From NCBI GenBank assembly GCA_036897485.1, contig JAYMTF010000024.1, positions 1 to 64,000 of the forward strand: a stretch of DNA of 64,000 nt, read 5' to 3'. The DNA is from Pelargonium nanum. Taxonomy: Eukaryota; Streptophyta; Magnoliopsida; Geraniales; Geraniaceae. The position numbers and the translations under genes are program-made. Shown piece after piece: positions 12,001 through 24,337 of this stretch (positions are counted from its first letter, which is position 1; every line of letters begins with the position of its first letter). The notes beneath the pieces were generated by a model that was not told the DNA's origin, did no database searches, and saw only the letters and a program-made list of their open reading frames with translations.

Positions 12001-14266
12001 TTGTAACTGACTGTATCTTTTTCTTACTTCAGGCTTCCCCTAAAGCTTTTCTACATGTGCCAATGTGGGTTCTACATATACAGCATTGCAGCGCTCCTCG
12101 CATGGGAGACTCGAAGAAAAGATTTCTCTGTGATGATGTCTCATCATGTAATTACAGTTTTCCTGATTAGTTTTTCGTACATTACAAGGTAATATCTATA
12201 TATCCATGCAATTAGACTAAATTATCAAGTACTGAACATTGGGAATATCTCAAGGTTAGATGCATGTAACATATGTTACTGGGTATTTTTTCGTTTCTTT
12301 CCTTTTTCTCTTTGTATCATTATTCAATTTCTTTTATTGATGATTTTAGAATATAAATATGTTTTAGTATTTAGTGTTATAACATTGGGCTTTTGCTTCA
12401 TTCCAGACATAACATTAGTCAGTTTGTCATATTTCCCCATTCTACTTTAACTGTCCACTATACTAAAAATGGATGCCAAAATTAAGTATCCACTTTTCCT
12501 TTTGATAAAAGAATTATATATGGATTACCAATTAGTCCTTTAGATGAGTTAGTCATAACCAGTTGTACAAGGGTTTATGGGAAAAATCAAGCACTAATAA
12601 TTTTATCCTTAATGTTTGCAAGAAGTCTAATATGACACTTATTTTGGGACGGAGGGAGTAATATCTTTATTTTTATTCACTCGGTACAAGATTTCAGTCA
12701 ATCAGCAATGAGTATCATTCAAAATGAATGTTGTGAAATGTTTCTATGAAAACACTAGAACTTTGCTTCTCATTTTAATCATTTAATGTTGTCACCATCA
12801 TAAGATTCTCTTTATATTTTGTATCTTTTCTATTAAATTGTATGTGATTGATAATGGTTGGGTCTTTACTTTGTACTTCATAATCAGTATTTGTGTTTGA
12901 CTTCTAATTTCCCATGCATTTTTTATATTTGCTGTGTTGAGTTAAGTTGTTTTGGTGTTTGACATGAAGTGATTTCAGGACCATCTTCTAGGTTCTAATT
13001 AATTGTTAGTGGTATTTTTGCCATCCATAATATGCCTGGTTGGTAGTATTACTTAATCAAGAATATGTGTGTGTTTGCACGCTTTGACGAACCCAATGCT
13101 ATAATTTATCTATTATTTCTCCGAACTGATTTCATGATATTTACCGTTATAAATGCTTCTAGTAGTTCCCCATTTACAAAAGCTGATATCACATTTCTTG
13201 GTGTCTTGATCTAATGTAACTTCTGTGATAGACAGAATATTTGATTAATGAAAGCAATGTCCAACTGAGGATTAAAAATTATCCATCATGAAAACTTCCT
13301 TATTATATTATTAAGTGCCCATATGGGAAACATGGCATTGACATGCTAGTTGAATTTTACAAGTGAAACACTGGGCTCTTGTGAGTCTACTCCTATACCT
13401 CTCGGCTCTCAGTCTTTCTATGAGAATAGGTTTAAGTGAATACAAATTTCATGTTGAATTTTTTTACACACGGAACACATGATTTTACAGGTTCTTTCGG
13501 ATCGGATCAATTGTCCTTGCTTTGCATGATGCAAGTGATGTATTTATGGAAGCTGCTAAAGTTTTTAAATATTCAGAGAATGAGCTTGGAGCAAGTGTGT
13601 GCTTTGGATTCTTTGCCATCTCATGGCTCATACTACGTTTAGTAATCTTCCCCTTTTGGGTTATAAAAGCTACAAGGTTTGTCCCCACGGTGAATGATTT
13701 GATTTCATTCAATTTGATTATATGCTGACTCTTTTTGTGGATTTGTTTTTTATCTATAATTTTATTCTTATCATTTCATTTTGCAGCTACCATCTTTGTG
13801 GGTTTTTGGATCTACAGACCAATCCTACATTGTTGTACTATGTTTTCAATACATCGTTACTGACGCTACTTGTGTTCCATATATACTGGTGGGTTCTTAT
13901 ATGCTCAATGATCACGAGACAGCTAAAAAATAGAGGAAAAGTTGGAGAAGATATAAGATCTGGTAAGTCATTTATTACTGTTATGACAATTGAGCTTAAT
14001 GCTTGTTTTAGAATATCTAATAATTATCTACCTCTGCTAAACATGCTCTTCTCTCTACTACTATTTGAAGAATGCCATTTTCAAACCATAGATTGGTTAT
14101 GCCTCCATATAGTAATGGTTTTAGGAACTTCAAACACGAATTAATAAATGTGTTTGAGAATGAAAGGGATGGCTTGTTGTATTGTTTTGTTTTGTTTTGT
14201 TTCCTATATGGTCTGCTCAAGAGTTTTTCTGTGCATATAAATGCAGATTCAGAAGACGAAGAGTAG
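9019..14266 (+). CDS. LOH: LAG1/LOH-type ceramide synthase (TLC domain)
   Basis: Six exons: 9019-9138, 10907-11115, 12033-12188, 13491-13676, 13787-13962, 14247-14266, encoding 288 residues, close to plant LOH proteins (about 300). The Lag1 signature is visible, with WETRRKDFSVMMSHHVIT in exon 3 carrying the paired histidines and LHDASDVFMEAAKVFKYSE in exon 4. Several hydrophobic membrane helices are present, and the acidic tail EDIRSDSEDEE is typical of the plant family. The protein acts in the ER and joins a sphingoid base to a fatty acyl-CoA to give ceramide. The start is the first ATG in frame, giving MDSTFWTQ. Intron 1 (1.77 kb) and intron 3 (1.3 kb) carry MITE-like insertions. I cannot tell an LOH1/3-type from an LOH2-type enzyme by eye. 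Confidence 0.93.
10334..10590. mobile_element. Stowaway-like MITE in intron 1 of the LOH gene
   Basis: A roughly 253-bp non-coding block flanked by TA dinucleotides (10334-10335 and 10589-10590). The left end reads CCTCATCCGTCC and runs on to GTCCCAAAGTGAGTGTCTTG. The right end is its imperfect inverted counterpart, CAAGACACTCATTTTGAG then TGAGGAAG before TA. This matches the Tc1/mariner-derived Stowaway signature (CTCCCTCCGTCCC-type termini, TA target). There is no transposase, so it is non-autonomous. GACACTCATTTTG occurs twice near the right end. Confidence 0.6.
12443..12660. mobile_element. Possible second Stowaway-like MITE in intron 3 of the LOH gene
   Basis: The right end, GACACTTATTTTGGGACGGAGGGAG followed by TA, is a classic Stowaway terminus read inward. 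The left end is less certain: CTTTAACTGTCC after TA at 12443-12444 is an imperfect match to the inverted right end. Total size is about 214 bp. The boundaries are inferred from these ends only. Confidence 0.45.
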
Positions 14267-15746
14267 GTGGAGATGTGGATTCAAAGCCTCCTTTTGGTTT
14301 TCATCGATGTTGGCAGCCCCGGAAGATTTCAAGATTTATTTGACTCTTAGATCTGTCTTCACACTCCATTAGTTATCTCCAGACTGGGAAGAAGAGTGAC
14401 AAGTTTCCTTTCAATTCTAAATTTTGCTTACAATTTTGGTTAGGAGCAATGGAGATGAGAAGATGGTATGTGTTTGTTGATTTTGTGGTGTATAAATAAT
14501 AGGCAAATTGATGTATAATTGTTTTCTGTGATTAGACTGTTGTTTGGAGCTTAATCTTTACATGGAGAAGTGAATTGGTAAAAGAAACCATAATTTGGAC
14601 CCGAATCTGCGGCCACCCAAAATCTGATCCTACCAACTTCCGGGTCGGATTGGATCGGCCAAAGCCGACGTGATGTGAAATTTGAATGAATCCAAAGTCT
14701 TTTTGAATCGGATTTGGGTTAGGATAAACCGAGCCGAATTTGGGTTTGCCACCTGTAATAGTATTGGACGGTGGTCCAACCAACAATAAACTAACTGAGC
14801 TGTTTGTGTTGTTGATATTGGATTTGGGTTGTTTAAGTTGTTGATGGATGTTTCCTGTTTCCTTGTTAGTTCTTGACCCATCATTTGACTTGACCAATCC
14901 CATTTTGACTTTTACGTTTTGTCCACGCTTTTCTTTGCACTTTGATAATAGGAACATCCTTTGACTTTCCCAGGTTGTAGCCAGCTGTCTTTTATATTGT
15001 TCGAATTGAAATGGATGGTGTCATTTTTTACGTATTTCATGACCTCACAAGCTAGTATTTTTCAATCAATAATTTAACACTGAAAAATATTTGAATGTCA
15101 TGATTACTTCTAATTTTTATTTCAGGTCTCCTCATAATTCATACTAAACTATTTACACATAAATTATGTTCTTATTAATCAATGAAAAAAGAAAACTTGT
15201 TTTTTCATTTTTTTAAGTGATATTACCTTTTATAAATTAATTAGCACCTTCAATTTCTTAATATCTGTGACCACACCTAAAATAATTGAAATTTTCAAAT
15301 TTTAAAATATTTCAGTTCTATACTTTATCAAGAATGTTCACCTCTTCTAAATTAGAAAATACAAGATGGTCCCTATCCAAGAATGTTCACCTCATTTTGT
15401 ATAATAAAATGTAGTGTAATGACACTTTTTTAGAGATTTTTGGGAGACCTGCAAGACGTTGCACGCTTATATGTTTACAGATATTTAATATTATTGATGT
15501 TTAGATGTTGGAGGTATCAAGTCTTCCTTCCAGAAGTTGAATTCTTATAGTAACTCTGGCATGAGTTTTGGACACTTGAACTTGGTGACTCCTGCATCTC
15601 CCACAAAAACTCTGGTAGAAAATTCAATAGAGTTTTGCCTCTGTTTTTGTTATGGTTAATGATTATTAATAACCTCAAATCAAATCAAATATCCTATTGC
15701 TTTACTTTTCTGAGAATTATGTTATTCTTATAAAAAAAAATGGTTA

Positions 15747-15950
15747 ACTCATACTGAATGTGTGTCGACCTCAGATTTAGTTATACATATTTTTTTACTT
15801 TATATGATAGATTCATACTAAGTATAAGTCGACTTCAAGTATAGATATACATGTTTTTACTCTATATAGTAGACTAGAAACTATACATATTTCACCTCAA
15901 TATTTGATACAAATGTTTCTACTTTATACGATAGTTTATTTTTGGATTTA
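15747..15950. repeat. Degenerate tandem repeat, about 65-70 bp period, three units
   Basis: Three imperfect units can be aligned. Each contains TCGAC(C/T)TCA or CACCTCA, then ATAcATgTTT, then TTTACTTTATA or a variant, then GATAG or GTAGA. Units start near 15,747, 15,808 and 15,878. Similar wording (ctttttactctacaaagtaaa then ttaacctcaatag) recurs at about 38,160-38,220 inside the third intron of the PLAC8 gene, so this is probably a dispersed repeat with internal repetition. Its family is unknown. Confidence 0.4.
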
Positions 15951-16300
15951 AATTAGCGATCGATTGTTGGTGGACCCGTGTTTCACCTCATATTTTTCCA
16001 TAATATATGTATACTCTAAGGATCTATTGTTTAGATGATTATATCAACTGTTGGTCGACTTTAAGATAACAATTTAATATCTTATTTTATATATTTATAG
16101 CTTGACAATTTTATCGAACAATTTAATTTTACATAATTCATTTTAAAATTTATTTTATAATTAGTTTACAAAACAGGAAAAAAAATCTACAGAAAAAACG
16201 GCGAGAGATATAAATCCGACATGACACCGTAAAACCCGCGTGTCTCAAAACATCGCCACATCATCACTTAACTTGTCTCGCGCACCATCCAAAAATCTCA

Positions 16301-16306
16301 CACGTG
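16301..16306 (+). promoter_or_regulatory. G-box (CACGTG) upstream of the ERF gene
   Basis: A perfect palindromic CACGTG about 90 bp upstream of the TATA box of the ERF109-like gene. G-boxes bind bZIP (ABF/HY5) and bHLH (MYC/PIF) factors. The position fits a proximal element, but binding is inference. Confidence 0.45.
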
Positions 16307-16391
16307 CTCGTTTTCCTTATTTTTAAAACAATTCCCTTCAAACCCGTGTGGTTTCTGTGTGTAACCAGCTGCCACGTCACCCTCCAAACCG

Positions 16392-16398
16392 TATATAA
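16392..16398 (+). promoter_or_regulatory. TATA box of the ERF gene
   Basis: TATATAA about 101 bp before the ATG at 16499. It is followed by a CA-rich leader with a poly(A) stretch and no upstream ATG. Confidence 0.55.
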
Positions 16399-16498
16399 CC
16401 AATCCCACTCCACAGTCCATCTCCACATCAACTTCCAAAAAACAAAAAACAAAAAAAAAAAACAGAGTCTCACAGACTCACACTACTCACTACTCACC

Positions 16499-17182
16499 AT
16501 GACACACCACAATTTCCAGCCACCGCGTCTCACCCAAGAACAAGAACTCGCCGCCATGGTCGCCGCCCTCTCCAACGTCCCCTCCGGCGCCCCCGCCACT
16601 TCCTCTCCCTCCAACGCAATCCCCCCACCTTCCGATCTCGACACGTGTTACGTCTGCAGAATCAACGGCTGTCTCGGCTGCAACTTTTTCCCGCCAGAAG
16701 ACAAAAAGACCATCTCCGCCGCCGCCGCCACGACCACCTTGAATTCGACGAAAAAGGTCAAGAGGGTCAAGAAAAACTACAGGGGAGTGAGGCAGAGGCC
16801 GTGGGGCAAATGGGCGGCGGAGATTCGCGACCCGCGCCGGGCGGTGCGCGTGTGGCTCGGGACGTTCAACACGGCGGAGGACGCCGCCAGAGCCTACGAC
16901 AAGGCCGCGATTGAATTTCGCGGGCCGCGAGCGAAGCTCAATTTTCCATTTCCCGATTTCTCGCTGACCCAAACCTCCGACCAGAAGTCGGAGAATCCGG
17001 AAACCAGTGGAAACGAAAATGCCAGGAATTGCAATTCTTCGCCGTCGGAGATGGATTCGAGAATCGGGAGAGGAAATGAGTTCTGGGATATTGGGGAAAA
17101 CGAGCTTCAGGAGTGGATGATGACGATGGACTTCGCCGGAGACTCGCCGGATTCTGGAAACGGAAAATCTCATAGTTATTGA
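16499..17182 (+). CDS. ERF109-like: AP2/ERF transcription factor, group X, ERF109/RRTF1-like
   Basis: A single-exon gene of 227 residues. The N terminus has the conserved [14 protein letters not shown] segment and the cysteine motif [12 protein letters not shown] (residues 52-63), hallmarks of the ERF108-112 group. One AP2/ERF domain spans about residues 98-155 ([20 protein letters not shown] through RAKLNFPF), with the WLGTF and AYDKAAI elements intact and the Ala and Asp typical of ERF rather than DREB proteins. The C terminus ends with the acidic [11 protein letters not shown] motif also seen in ERF109. Relatives are nuclear factors induced by ROS, jasmonate, salt and wounding. The ATG at 16499 follows the TATA box by about 100 bp; the frame opens further upstream but without family similarity. 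The coding region is markedly GC-rich compared with its surroundings. Confidence 0.93.
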   Translation: MTHHNFQPPRLTQEQELAAMVAALSNVPSGAPATSSPSNAIPPPSDLDTCYVCRINGCLGCNFFPPEDKKTISAAAATTTLNSTKKVKRVKKNYRGVRQRPWGKWAAEIRDPRRAVRVWLGTFNTAEDAARAYDKAAIEFRGPRAKLNFPFPDFSLTQTSDQKSENPETSGNENARNCNSSPSEMDSRIGRGNEFWDIGENELQEWMMTMDFAGDSPDSGNGKSHSY

Positions 17183-19066
17183 ATATGTTGTATAAATAGG
17201 AATTTTCATTATCATCTCCGAATATTTTAAGGAGATCTGTTCGTAGTTTAAAAATTAGTGAATTATACGAATGAATTTGAAGTAAATTTGAAGAGTTGTG
17301 TTCCAAAACTGAACTTTTTCTCCAGATCTCAGCTGTGGGGCCTAATTGCATTTCACTTTCATGGACAAGAATTTGATTGATCAAATGATACCATATTTTA
17401 ATGAAACGTCGGATTTTCCTAAAAGAGCATGATCGAGTATTATTAGCGCACGTGCGCGAAACTTGGAAGTACAATTTAACATGTGCGGTTTGTAATTTAA
17501 TAAGGGAACAGAAAATGGTGTAATTATCGTGTCGAAAATGTGCTTAATTACCCACGTGATAATTTACAGCTCATAATTTTGAGTTTGTGAGCTGCCGACG
17601 TGTGAAAGAAAGGGTCCTTAACTTTTTTTATTCTACTTACGACGGATTTGGAGCAATTGTTTTGTGTGTTCAATTCAATACATATGTATGGTTTTTCGAT
17701 TTTATAATTACATCAAATTTAATATTAGATCTCATCTGTTTTATAAAAGTATTTTCAATAAAATATGAAATGTATTATGTTAACTAGTTGAGGTTTTGCT
17801 AACCAAATAAAGATGCGACATGTGGAGCCAAAGCGCCATCATCCCCATCCCGCCAAACTTGCTCACATGATTATGAAGTCTTCTCTTCATCGTAACTTCA
17901 TTCCCTCAAATGAAATTTCGTTCAAGACGCAACCCATTTGATCTTCATCGTCGCAGCAAAAACTCATCACGACGAGCCGAAGCCATTAGAAATTTTTCGT
18001 GTTGACCAACTCCGACTTGTTTTCCTCTTGCACACCATTCGATTGTTACGTTCTTTGTCATGTCACTTCCAAGACCACACCACCAAGTCTACATGAGTTA
18101 ACTTTGATTCATCAGTCGAGTCATTTTGTTACGCTTGCATATAAATAAAACAAATAGAAAAAATTGTCGAGTCATTTTTAAGGACAAGCCTCAACAGGAT
18201 TTCATCAAAACACTTGCTTATATTCATATGCAATGAGATCTTAGATTTGTCCGGCACCTGCGAACAGTGCGTCCCGAAAGCTAGAGACCAACTCACAAGT
18301 GGGTCCTAAAGCAAACCACGCATTGTCAACAATCAACCATGCATCAACACATAGTGAAGATATTTAGTTGTATATATTCTCATTCCTTGGTAAGAAAAAA
18401 GGATCCACACAAGAGTTGTTTATTGCTTTCAATCAATTTTCTCTCTAGAGACGTTCTCTACATTTTGTGAAAGAGTTACTCTCGCGTTCGAGACAGATTC
18501 CATAAAATACATATGCAATCTTCTTTATGAATGAGTTAACTCGCGCAGGTCACATGTTCACAATCAAGGTCCGAAAAGCTTGTGAAGAGATTTGGACTTT
18601 AGATCATAGTCTAGTCTAGCAAGTCACAATAATATACTCCAAAGTATTATATTATTAACCAAAAAATAGTACATGATTAACACCTGCTTTGCTTAATCAA
18701 ATACTAATTTATTGAACATACAGTTCAATCATCAAAGAATCGTGTGATATCACCCAACTATTTAATTTTAATCAAACGTCGCTAACTCATTTTAAATGAT
18801 GTTAACATGTTTGATCAAACATCAAAACTTCACAAAGAGACAGAAAATTGACATTTCAACTAATATTAGCTTTAATCTGAACAAAACGCATGCATAAATT
18901 TCCTTACAGTTTCACTGAACTATATACCAACAAGAAAGCCTGTTACTACCTATAGTGAGAGAGAAGAATACACAGAAAAAACACAAGGTAAACATGCCCA
19001 GGAAACACATAAATGTAAGAAAAATAGAGTACAAATATAACAAGCAAGATGCAGACACAGAGAGTT
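17183..19066. other. Intergenic region between ERF and the VID27-like gene
   Basis: No supported gene. It contains an LTR-retrotransposon footprint near 18.2-18.6 kb (separate entry). The ERF 3' UTR and the 3' UTR of the minus-strand VID27-like gene lie at its edges. Confidence 0.5.
18230..18600 (+). repeat. LTR-retrotransposon footprint (fossil)
   Basis: Non-coding block that aligns loosely by eye to the block at about 30,250-30,510. Shared, ordered features include GCGTC, AAGCTA and CCAAC, then a TATCAACAA/GTCAACAA region with GCAT, then TTACTCTCGC followed by TTCCGAG or TTCGAGA. It is probably a leader or LTR fragment of an old plant LTR element, gypsy-like by style. No gag-pol is present and the copy is heavily degraded. 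Family and age are inferred; the divergence between copies suggests old insertions. Confidence 0.4.
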
Positions 19067-22000
19067 TCAACGCCTTCCCGACAGGCTTATGGAGCTGACT
19101 TTCATAGGAGTCGCCACTACAAGTGGAGCTTCCGGGGAGTTAGTAACAGCAAACTTGTCATGCATGAATCGGCTCTCTACAATGGACTCGTCCTTCAGAA
19201 CAATCTTGTAACAATAGCAGCTCTTAAGGCCCTGCTGATTCCGGTAGCAATCATGAGCACTGTTCTTCACCTGCTGAAAGTCCCATATCACGCTAAACTT
19301 GCCCACTGTCGCAACCAGGTGGCGCTCCTGTTTACCATTTTCAGTTACCTGAAAAAAGTAACATAAATGTTAGACAAACCCAGCATTTCAATTATTTGAA
19401 GTCTATTAAAACCATTATAGACTAACTTGTATCCCAAGGTTTGTAGTCTAAAAGCATGAAATATCACACTGTACAGTGTACACACATTCAATACACATAA
19501 GAACACTAGTATTGCATACAAGATGAATATGGATAAAAGTCTTTACAGTCTTCACAATCACAGCTTCTTTGTGGTCACAAAAGGGTGACTCCAATTGCCA
19601 CCCCCCCTACTTAAGATGTTGGAATCTATGAAAGTCCAAAACCAACTTGGATGAAAGAGGTTGGACTGTTGGAGTCGCTTTAAAACAGAAGTAATGATTT
19701 GGCCATTAATACTGTAAAGATAATTATTAATGCTAACGATTTGCTAAAAATGTCATTTGATCATGTGAAGATACTGTTTCCTACCACCAGCACGATCAAT
19801 AACTCAACCTAGAATTCTAAGTGTCAGTTACTCAGCACAGGTAACATCTGAAACTATAGATGCTTTACCAATAAAAGCTAGAAACTATACATGATCCCAT
19901 CTACCCTTTCAATGTGTTTGTGCTTGCCCTGTCCACCTTTTGTTGAGGGTTGGTGTGCGAAAAAAGAACTTTCTCCCAAACAATGGGTTGGAGTCCTGGA
20001 CATGGAAGGACTTTGGGTTCAAAGCAATACCATGAATCTTTGACTGCTAATTTAATGCTAAGCCTTTATAGGATTAATATTTCTTCAATGACGACCGATA
20101 ATAATAAGCATAAATAACAAAGCAGACCCAAAGTTCAAAACTATAAAAAGGCAAAAACACTTGCTCCAAAGTAAATTATAAGGCTTAAACACTACTGTAC
20201 ATAAGAACTTACAGACATCATAAAATTTTGTGTAAGCAAATATACAAATAAGCTCCATTTGTAATTATTAATATCACGACTCCTTAGACCATAACAGATA
20301 TTAGTAAAATTTCACACTATATCTACTGCTCTTCTAGAATCTAGCCACTTTCGTCTCTGAGCATGGAACCATATCCATATAAAACCTTTTTTCTTATTCA
20401 GAAAATAAATCCCAATCTGATGTATCATGAAGATAGTTACCTACTACATTCATTTGTTATTGTGCAAGAGTGAATTGAATCATTGCAGATCAATATAGCT
20501 CACTATACATTATCGGGATATAAACCTCACAAAATATTCAGAGAATCAGAGGACCCTTTACTCATACCATCTCTTACATTTCTTACTAACAGGGCTGATC
20601 TTTTGAGTGCTGTCAGATAGTTCTATTCACAGAATGACCCAAACAGCTACAATATGCAAAGAAATTGGTCTATCATAGCAATGCAGAAATTAACACTGTC
20701 TATGTAGGTAGTGATTGTATAAAAAATCCGACTCCAAGATGAAATACAAAACAATAGAAAATCACCATCATAGTAATATCATTCACGACCCTATTAAATG
20801 AGATGCAACTAATTAACTATGAAAGCCAAAAGTGATCAAGACTGCAAACAGTGTAGACAAACAGATAGTAGTAGTACTAAACAAGAAACTACCATATACC
20901 AATTAATTAAGTTCCCATTAAAGAATTATTCTAAAACTTATATACGATGCAGCAAATGAAGGTGCAAAATGACAGAGGAAGGCCTGAAAACTTACCCATG
21001 AAAAATGCCCACCATGAAACCTATTGTCAGTTCCTGCTAGATGGGAATCCAACGGAGTCAGCTTCAATAATCTCGGCGCTGGTATTTTGTTTCCCATTCG
21101 ACCACTAAACCCAGTCTTTGTCTTCCCATCCTTGTCAGTAAACAGAGTGCAGATTAGCACCAAATAATTGTCTGTCGTTCCCAACACCCACTTCCCATCA
21201 TATGTAACATCAACATGGGTGATGGGTGAACCAAGCCCTGGGAATGCAGTCTTGGCCTGCCTCATACTAGTCTTCGAATACAATCTTATCTTTCCATCCA
21301 GTGATCCCACCACAATAGACCCATCACCCGTACTAGCAAAGCACTGAAAATTGGTCCCTCTGGAAAACTGATGCCCTTGAGTCCAATGCAACACAGGTGA
21401 ATTCGAATGAGCAATGTTCTGAACAATCCCCGCCTTGTCTCGCATATCCCACTGGCATAGCCTATTATCATCCAACCCCAAAAACGTAGACTCTGAAGGA
21501 TCCAATTGTGACCCCTTGGTATCATTAGTAATGTCCCTCATTGTTATATCTGCTCGATCTTTCTCAATCTTCCACTCAGTCACAATCTTCCCAGTCTCTA
21601 TGTCCAGCTGCTGTACCCCAGGGGCGTGAGGCTTCCCCTCCTTCATAGGACTCATAAGCATCATGTTGGTCTCAGCCCGCATCAGCAGCGCCTTCTTCGG
21701 CGTGGACCGCCCAGCACTCGACAGCCCCGGGGAGCTATCAAGTTTCACAGAAACACCCTTCCCATGGATCCCTCTGCTCAGATTCCTGTAAACCTGAACA
21801 CTTGAATCGTTCACCAAGAAGCTATTGTCCAAAGCACCCAGAGCCAAGCTCTGAACACCCCCATTGGCAGCCTCCTCAAACTCCTCCAGCAGGTCCTGGT
21901 TGGGACGCACAGGCGTGCCCGGCTCAGGACTCTTCCCGAACACATCATCCGCGTCCTCCCACATGGAATCGTCGGCGGACTCGGGCTTTGCCCACCCCAT

Positions 22001-22615
22001 GAAGTCCTTGCCGTAGACCTTGACCTTGTTCTCGTCAGTGGCCTTGAGCCCGTACACATTCTCGAACAAGCAGTCCTGAAACTCGCCCACAAACTCTCTG
22101 TACTCCTGATCGCTGAAAAATTTCAGCGCCCAGACCCCATTGTTGCTCACAAAATCGACCCGCCGCTGGTCAGCGAACATCTTCAATTGCATCTCCGTGG
22201 AGACCTTGCCGCGAACCTTGGACCCCACCTTCAAGACCCAAACAGACTCGCCACCGCCACGGTCTGATTCGTCGCCGTCTTCGTCGTCGGGGCTACCGGA
22301 CTTGACGAAGGAGTAGGAGGTCAATTTGTCTGAGACGATCCATTTGGCCTTTGGCGTGTTGCCGCCAATGTGGAGGTAAAGCTTCACTGGGTTCTTCAAA
22401 TTAGGGTGAGTCTGGGGATACTTGAGCTTGAGGGCTCTGAGTTTGGCGCCGACCTCGTCGAGAGTAGCCGAGGTTTTGGCGTTGGCGGCGGCGGCGGCGA
22501 CGGAGGTGGAGGAATGGGGTCTCTCGTCCTCGTACGACTCGTACTGTTGGCTTTCTTCTTCTTCCTCCTCGGAATCGGAGAGATCGAGACCTTCACGGCT
22601 GTGAGAGGCACCCAT
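19067..22615 (-). CDS. VID27-like protein, CYPRO4/DEM type
   Basis: Two exons on the minus strand: 22615-20996 (540 codons) and 19348-19067 (93 codons plus stop), joined in phase, 633 residues. The N terminus MGASHSREG looks like an N-myristoylation signal (Gly at position 2) and is followed by an acidic [10 protein letters not shown] tract. The C-terminal half holds the Vid27 beta-propeller-like domain ([56 protein letters not shown]). Arabidopsis homologues are annotated as vacuolar import/degradation Vid27-related, and tomato DEM (defective embryo and meristems) and cardoon CYPRO4 belong here. The biochemical role is unresolved. The single intron (19349-20995, 1.65 kb) splits the propeller. 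The start codon is the first ATG and sits in CCATGGCGG-type context. Confidence 0.9.
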
Positions 22616-23833
22616 GGCGGTGGCGCGAGATCACAGTGCAATTACAGTGATGAATTTGATGGAAATGAAGAGAAAATTTGGAGATTTTGGTTTTGAAATT
22701 GAAAATTTTGATCTGATTCTTTTCTTGTTCTTCTTCTGGAAATATTAGGAGGCGGCAGAGAAATTCAAGAAAAGTTTCGGTTATGTTATTATGTGATCAA
22801 GTGCAGGGTAGTTATATATGTAACCAGCAGTTATGGCGTTGACCAAACGCTGTCGCATTCTTGCTAGCAAAGTAAACGCACCGTTTGCGCGTTGAGATCG
22901 TCATCGCATGAGGATTGACAATTTTTGGTAATTGGGTTTTTGGCCCATGGGTTAGAACAATCCAACCCGCTAATTTCATTAACGATAATAATTTTACAAT
23001 TTTTTTGCTTTGTTTTTGTATAATATTGTCTTGTTAACTCAGAATTATAAGTGTTCCTAAAATTATATAAGGCTCGGCTTGACTTGTTATTTTCTTGTTT
23101 GGCTCAAATTCGATTTGAGGAGGCGCAAAAAAGAGCTCAATTACTTACATGCATTTTAGTGGTTAAAAAATTGAAGTCTGGAATAAAGCTGAAGATGATT
23201 GCCTAGGTATGAATCTAAAGGCAAAAAAGACTTGTGAAAAAAGATAAGGAGGTACGAGAAATTGTGTTTTATGATGTCGAAAATGTCTATGACCTAAATA
23301 TTAGACAACAAGAAATATGGAGATACGATTATAATTGTAATATCAACCATGAAATTCTATCATCTGAAATATTGGTTGTTCATTAAGGTGTAACTGGCTA
23401 ATGTATTTGTAAGATGACCATATAAAAAGTCTTTCAATTAGTTGTTAAGAGATCATACTCTCTAAGGAGATCCTTGTATGATTTTTTATATTTGGATGTA
23501 CCATATGTAATGTAAGAATAACATGCCAAACAAGAAAACATAAAGACATCACAAACCTTAGAGTTCCCATTTTAAACACATCATTGTCTTATTTTCAGGG
23601 TTGATTTGGACTTTGGTAGTTCTTGAGGATGTGAACAGTGGTGAGCTACCAACTAAAATTGGTTTCACCATGACAGAACAGAACAGTTAAATTATGGAAA
23701 ACAAGACTCAAAACTTTTGTAGCTACACCTACAAAATACAATTTATTTTCAGCTTTCATCTCCTACTTCACACTCAAAACACATATCTATGACCACACAC
23801 CCTGTTTGGTCTGAGTAAAAACAAAAAAAATTA
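22616..23833. other. Intergenic region upstream of the VID27-like gene
   Basis: The 5' UTR and promoter of the minus-strand VID27-like gene, then AT-rich sequence with no recognisable feature up to the tRNA gene. Confidence 0.5.
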
Positions 23834-23906
23834 CGCGCCAGGTAGGGGTCGAACCTACGACTTTCTGCTTAGGAAACAGACGCTCTATCCACTGAGCTAC
23901 AGGCGC
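23834..23906 (-). tRNA. tRNA-Arg (anticodon CCU)
   Basis: 73-nt cloverleaf on the minus strand: acceptor GCGCCTG/CTGGCGC, D arm GCTC..GAGC, anticodon arm TCTGT-TTCCTAA-GCAGA with anticodon CCT, variable loop AAGTC, T arm GTAGG-TTCGACC-CCTAC, discriminator G. There is one T-T mismatch at position 6-67; all other stems pair. A run of T follows within about 4 bases of the 3' end and would stop Pol III. The gene has no intron. CCU decodes AGG. This appears to be a functional nuclear tRNA gene, not a SINE. Confidence 0.93.
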
Positions 23907-24337
23907 TCTTGGATAGAGCATCTGGTTGTTAAATATAATTCAATTAACTGTACATTAGTTATAAGAAACAACATGTTGGTCATCTTCTTCTCCAAATTCA
24001 CTCATTATATGTTCTTTCTTTATGGGTTGTGCTAGCTCCAAGTTCGACCACATTAAATAAAGAATCCAAGAACACTTCAATTGATGTACAATGTTAGTAC
24101 CTTAAATTGAAGTCAAAGAAGAACAGAGATATTATTCAGACAGCACACAAATCTGTTGCATGAAAGTCCCATACCAACACATACACCTATCTTCAAGCTC
24201 AGCCATCAACGTGTCATCCCTCTCCCTCTCCATTTCTACATTACTTTCTCATCCCCCAACTTTCTCTCCAACCTAACAGGAAAGAAAGAAAAAAAAATCC
24301 CCAAATTCCCATCTTCCTCTTCCTCTTCCCTTTGCAA
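23907..24337. other. Promoter region of the malectin-LRR gene
   Basis: AT-rich, then a C- and T-rich leader with TCTTCC repeats just before the ATG at 24338. No other feature seen. Confidence 0.45.

Larger units (their letters stand above)
14267..16498. other. Intergenic region between LOH and ERF
   Basis: No supported gene. The part at 14,540-14,960 is repeat-like and can be read as a low-complexity minus-strand frame rich in Asn, Pro and Gly, typical of dispersed plant repeats. From 15,740 to 15,950 there is a degenerate tandem repeat (separate entry). The last 250 bp are the ERF promoter. Confidence 0.5.

Noticed and set aside
14532-14957. 141-residue minus-strand frame
   Set aside because: Low-complexity Asn/Pro/Gly/Ser composition, no recognisable domain, no supporting splice or promoter context; probably dispersed repeat sequence.
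16490-17215. 241-residue open frame antisense to the ERF gene
   Set aside because: Arg/Gly/Pro-rich shadow of a GC-rich coding region. The sense frame has a complete AP2 domain and group-specific motifs.
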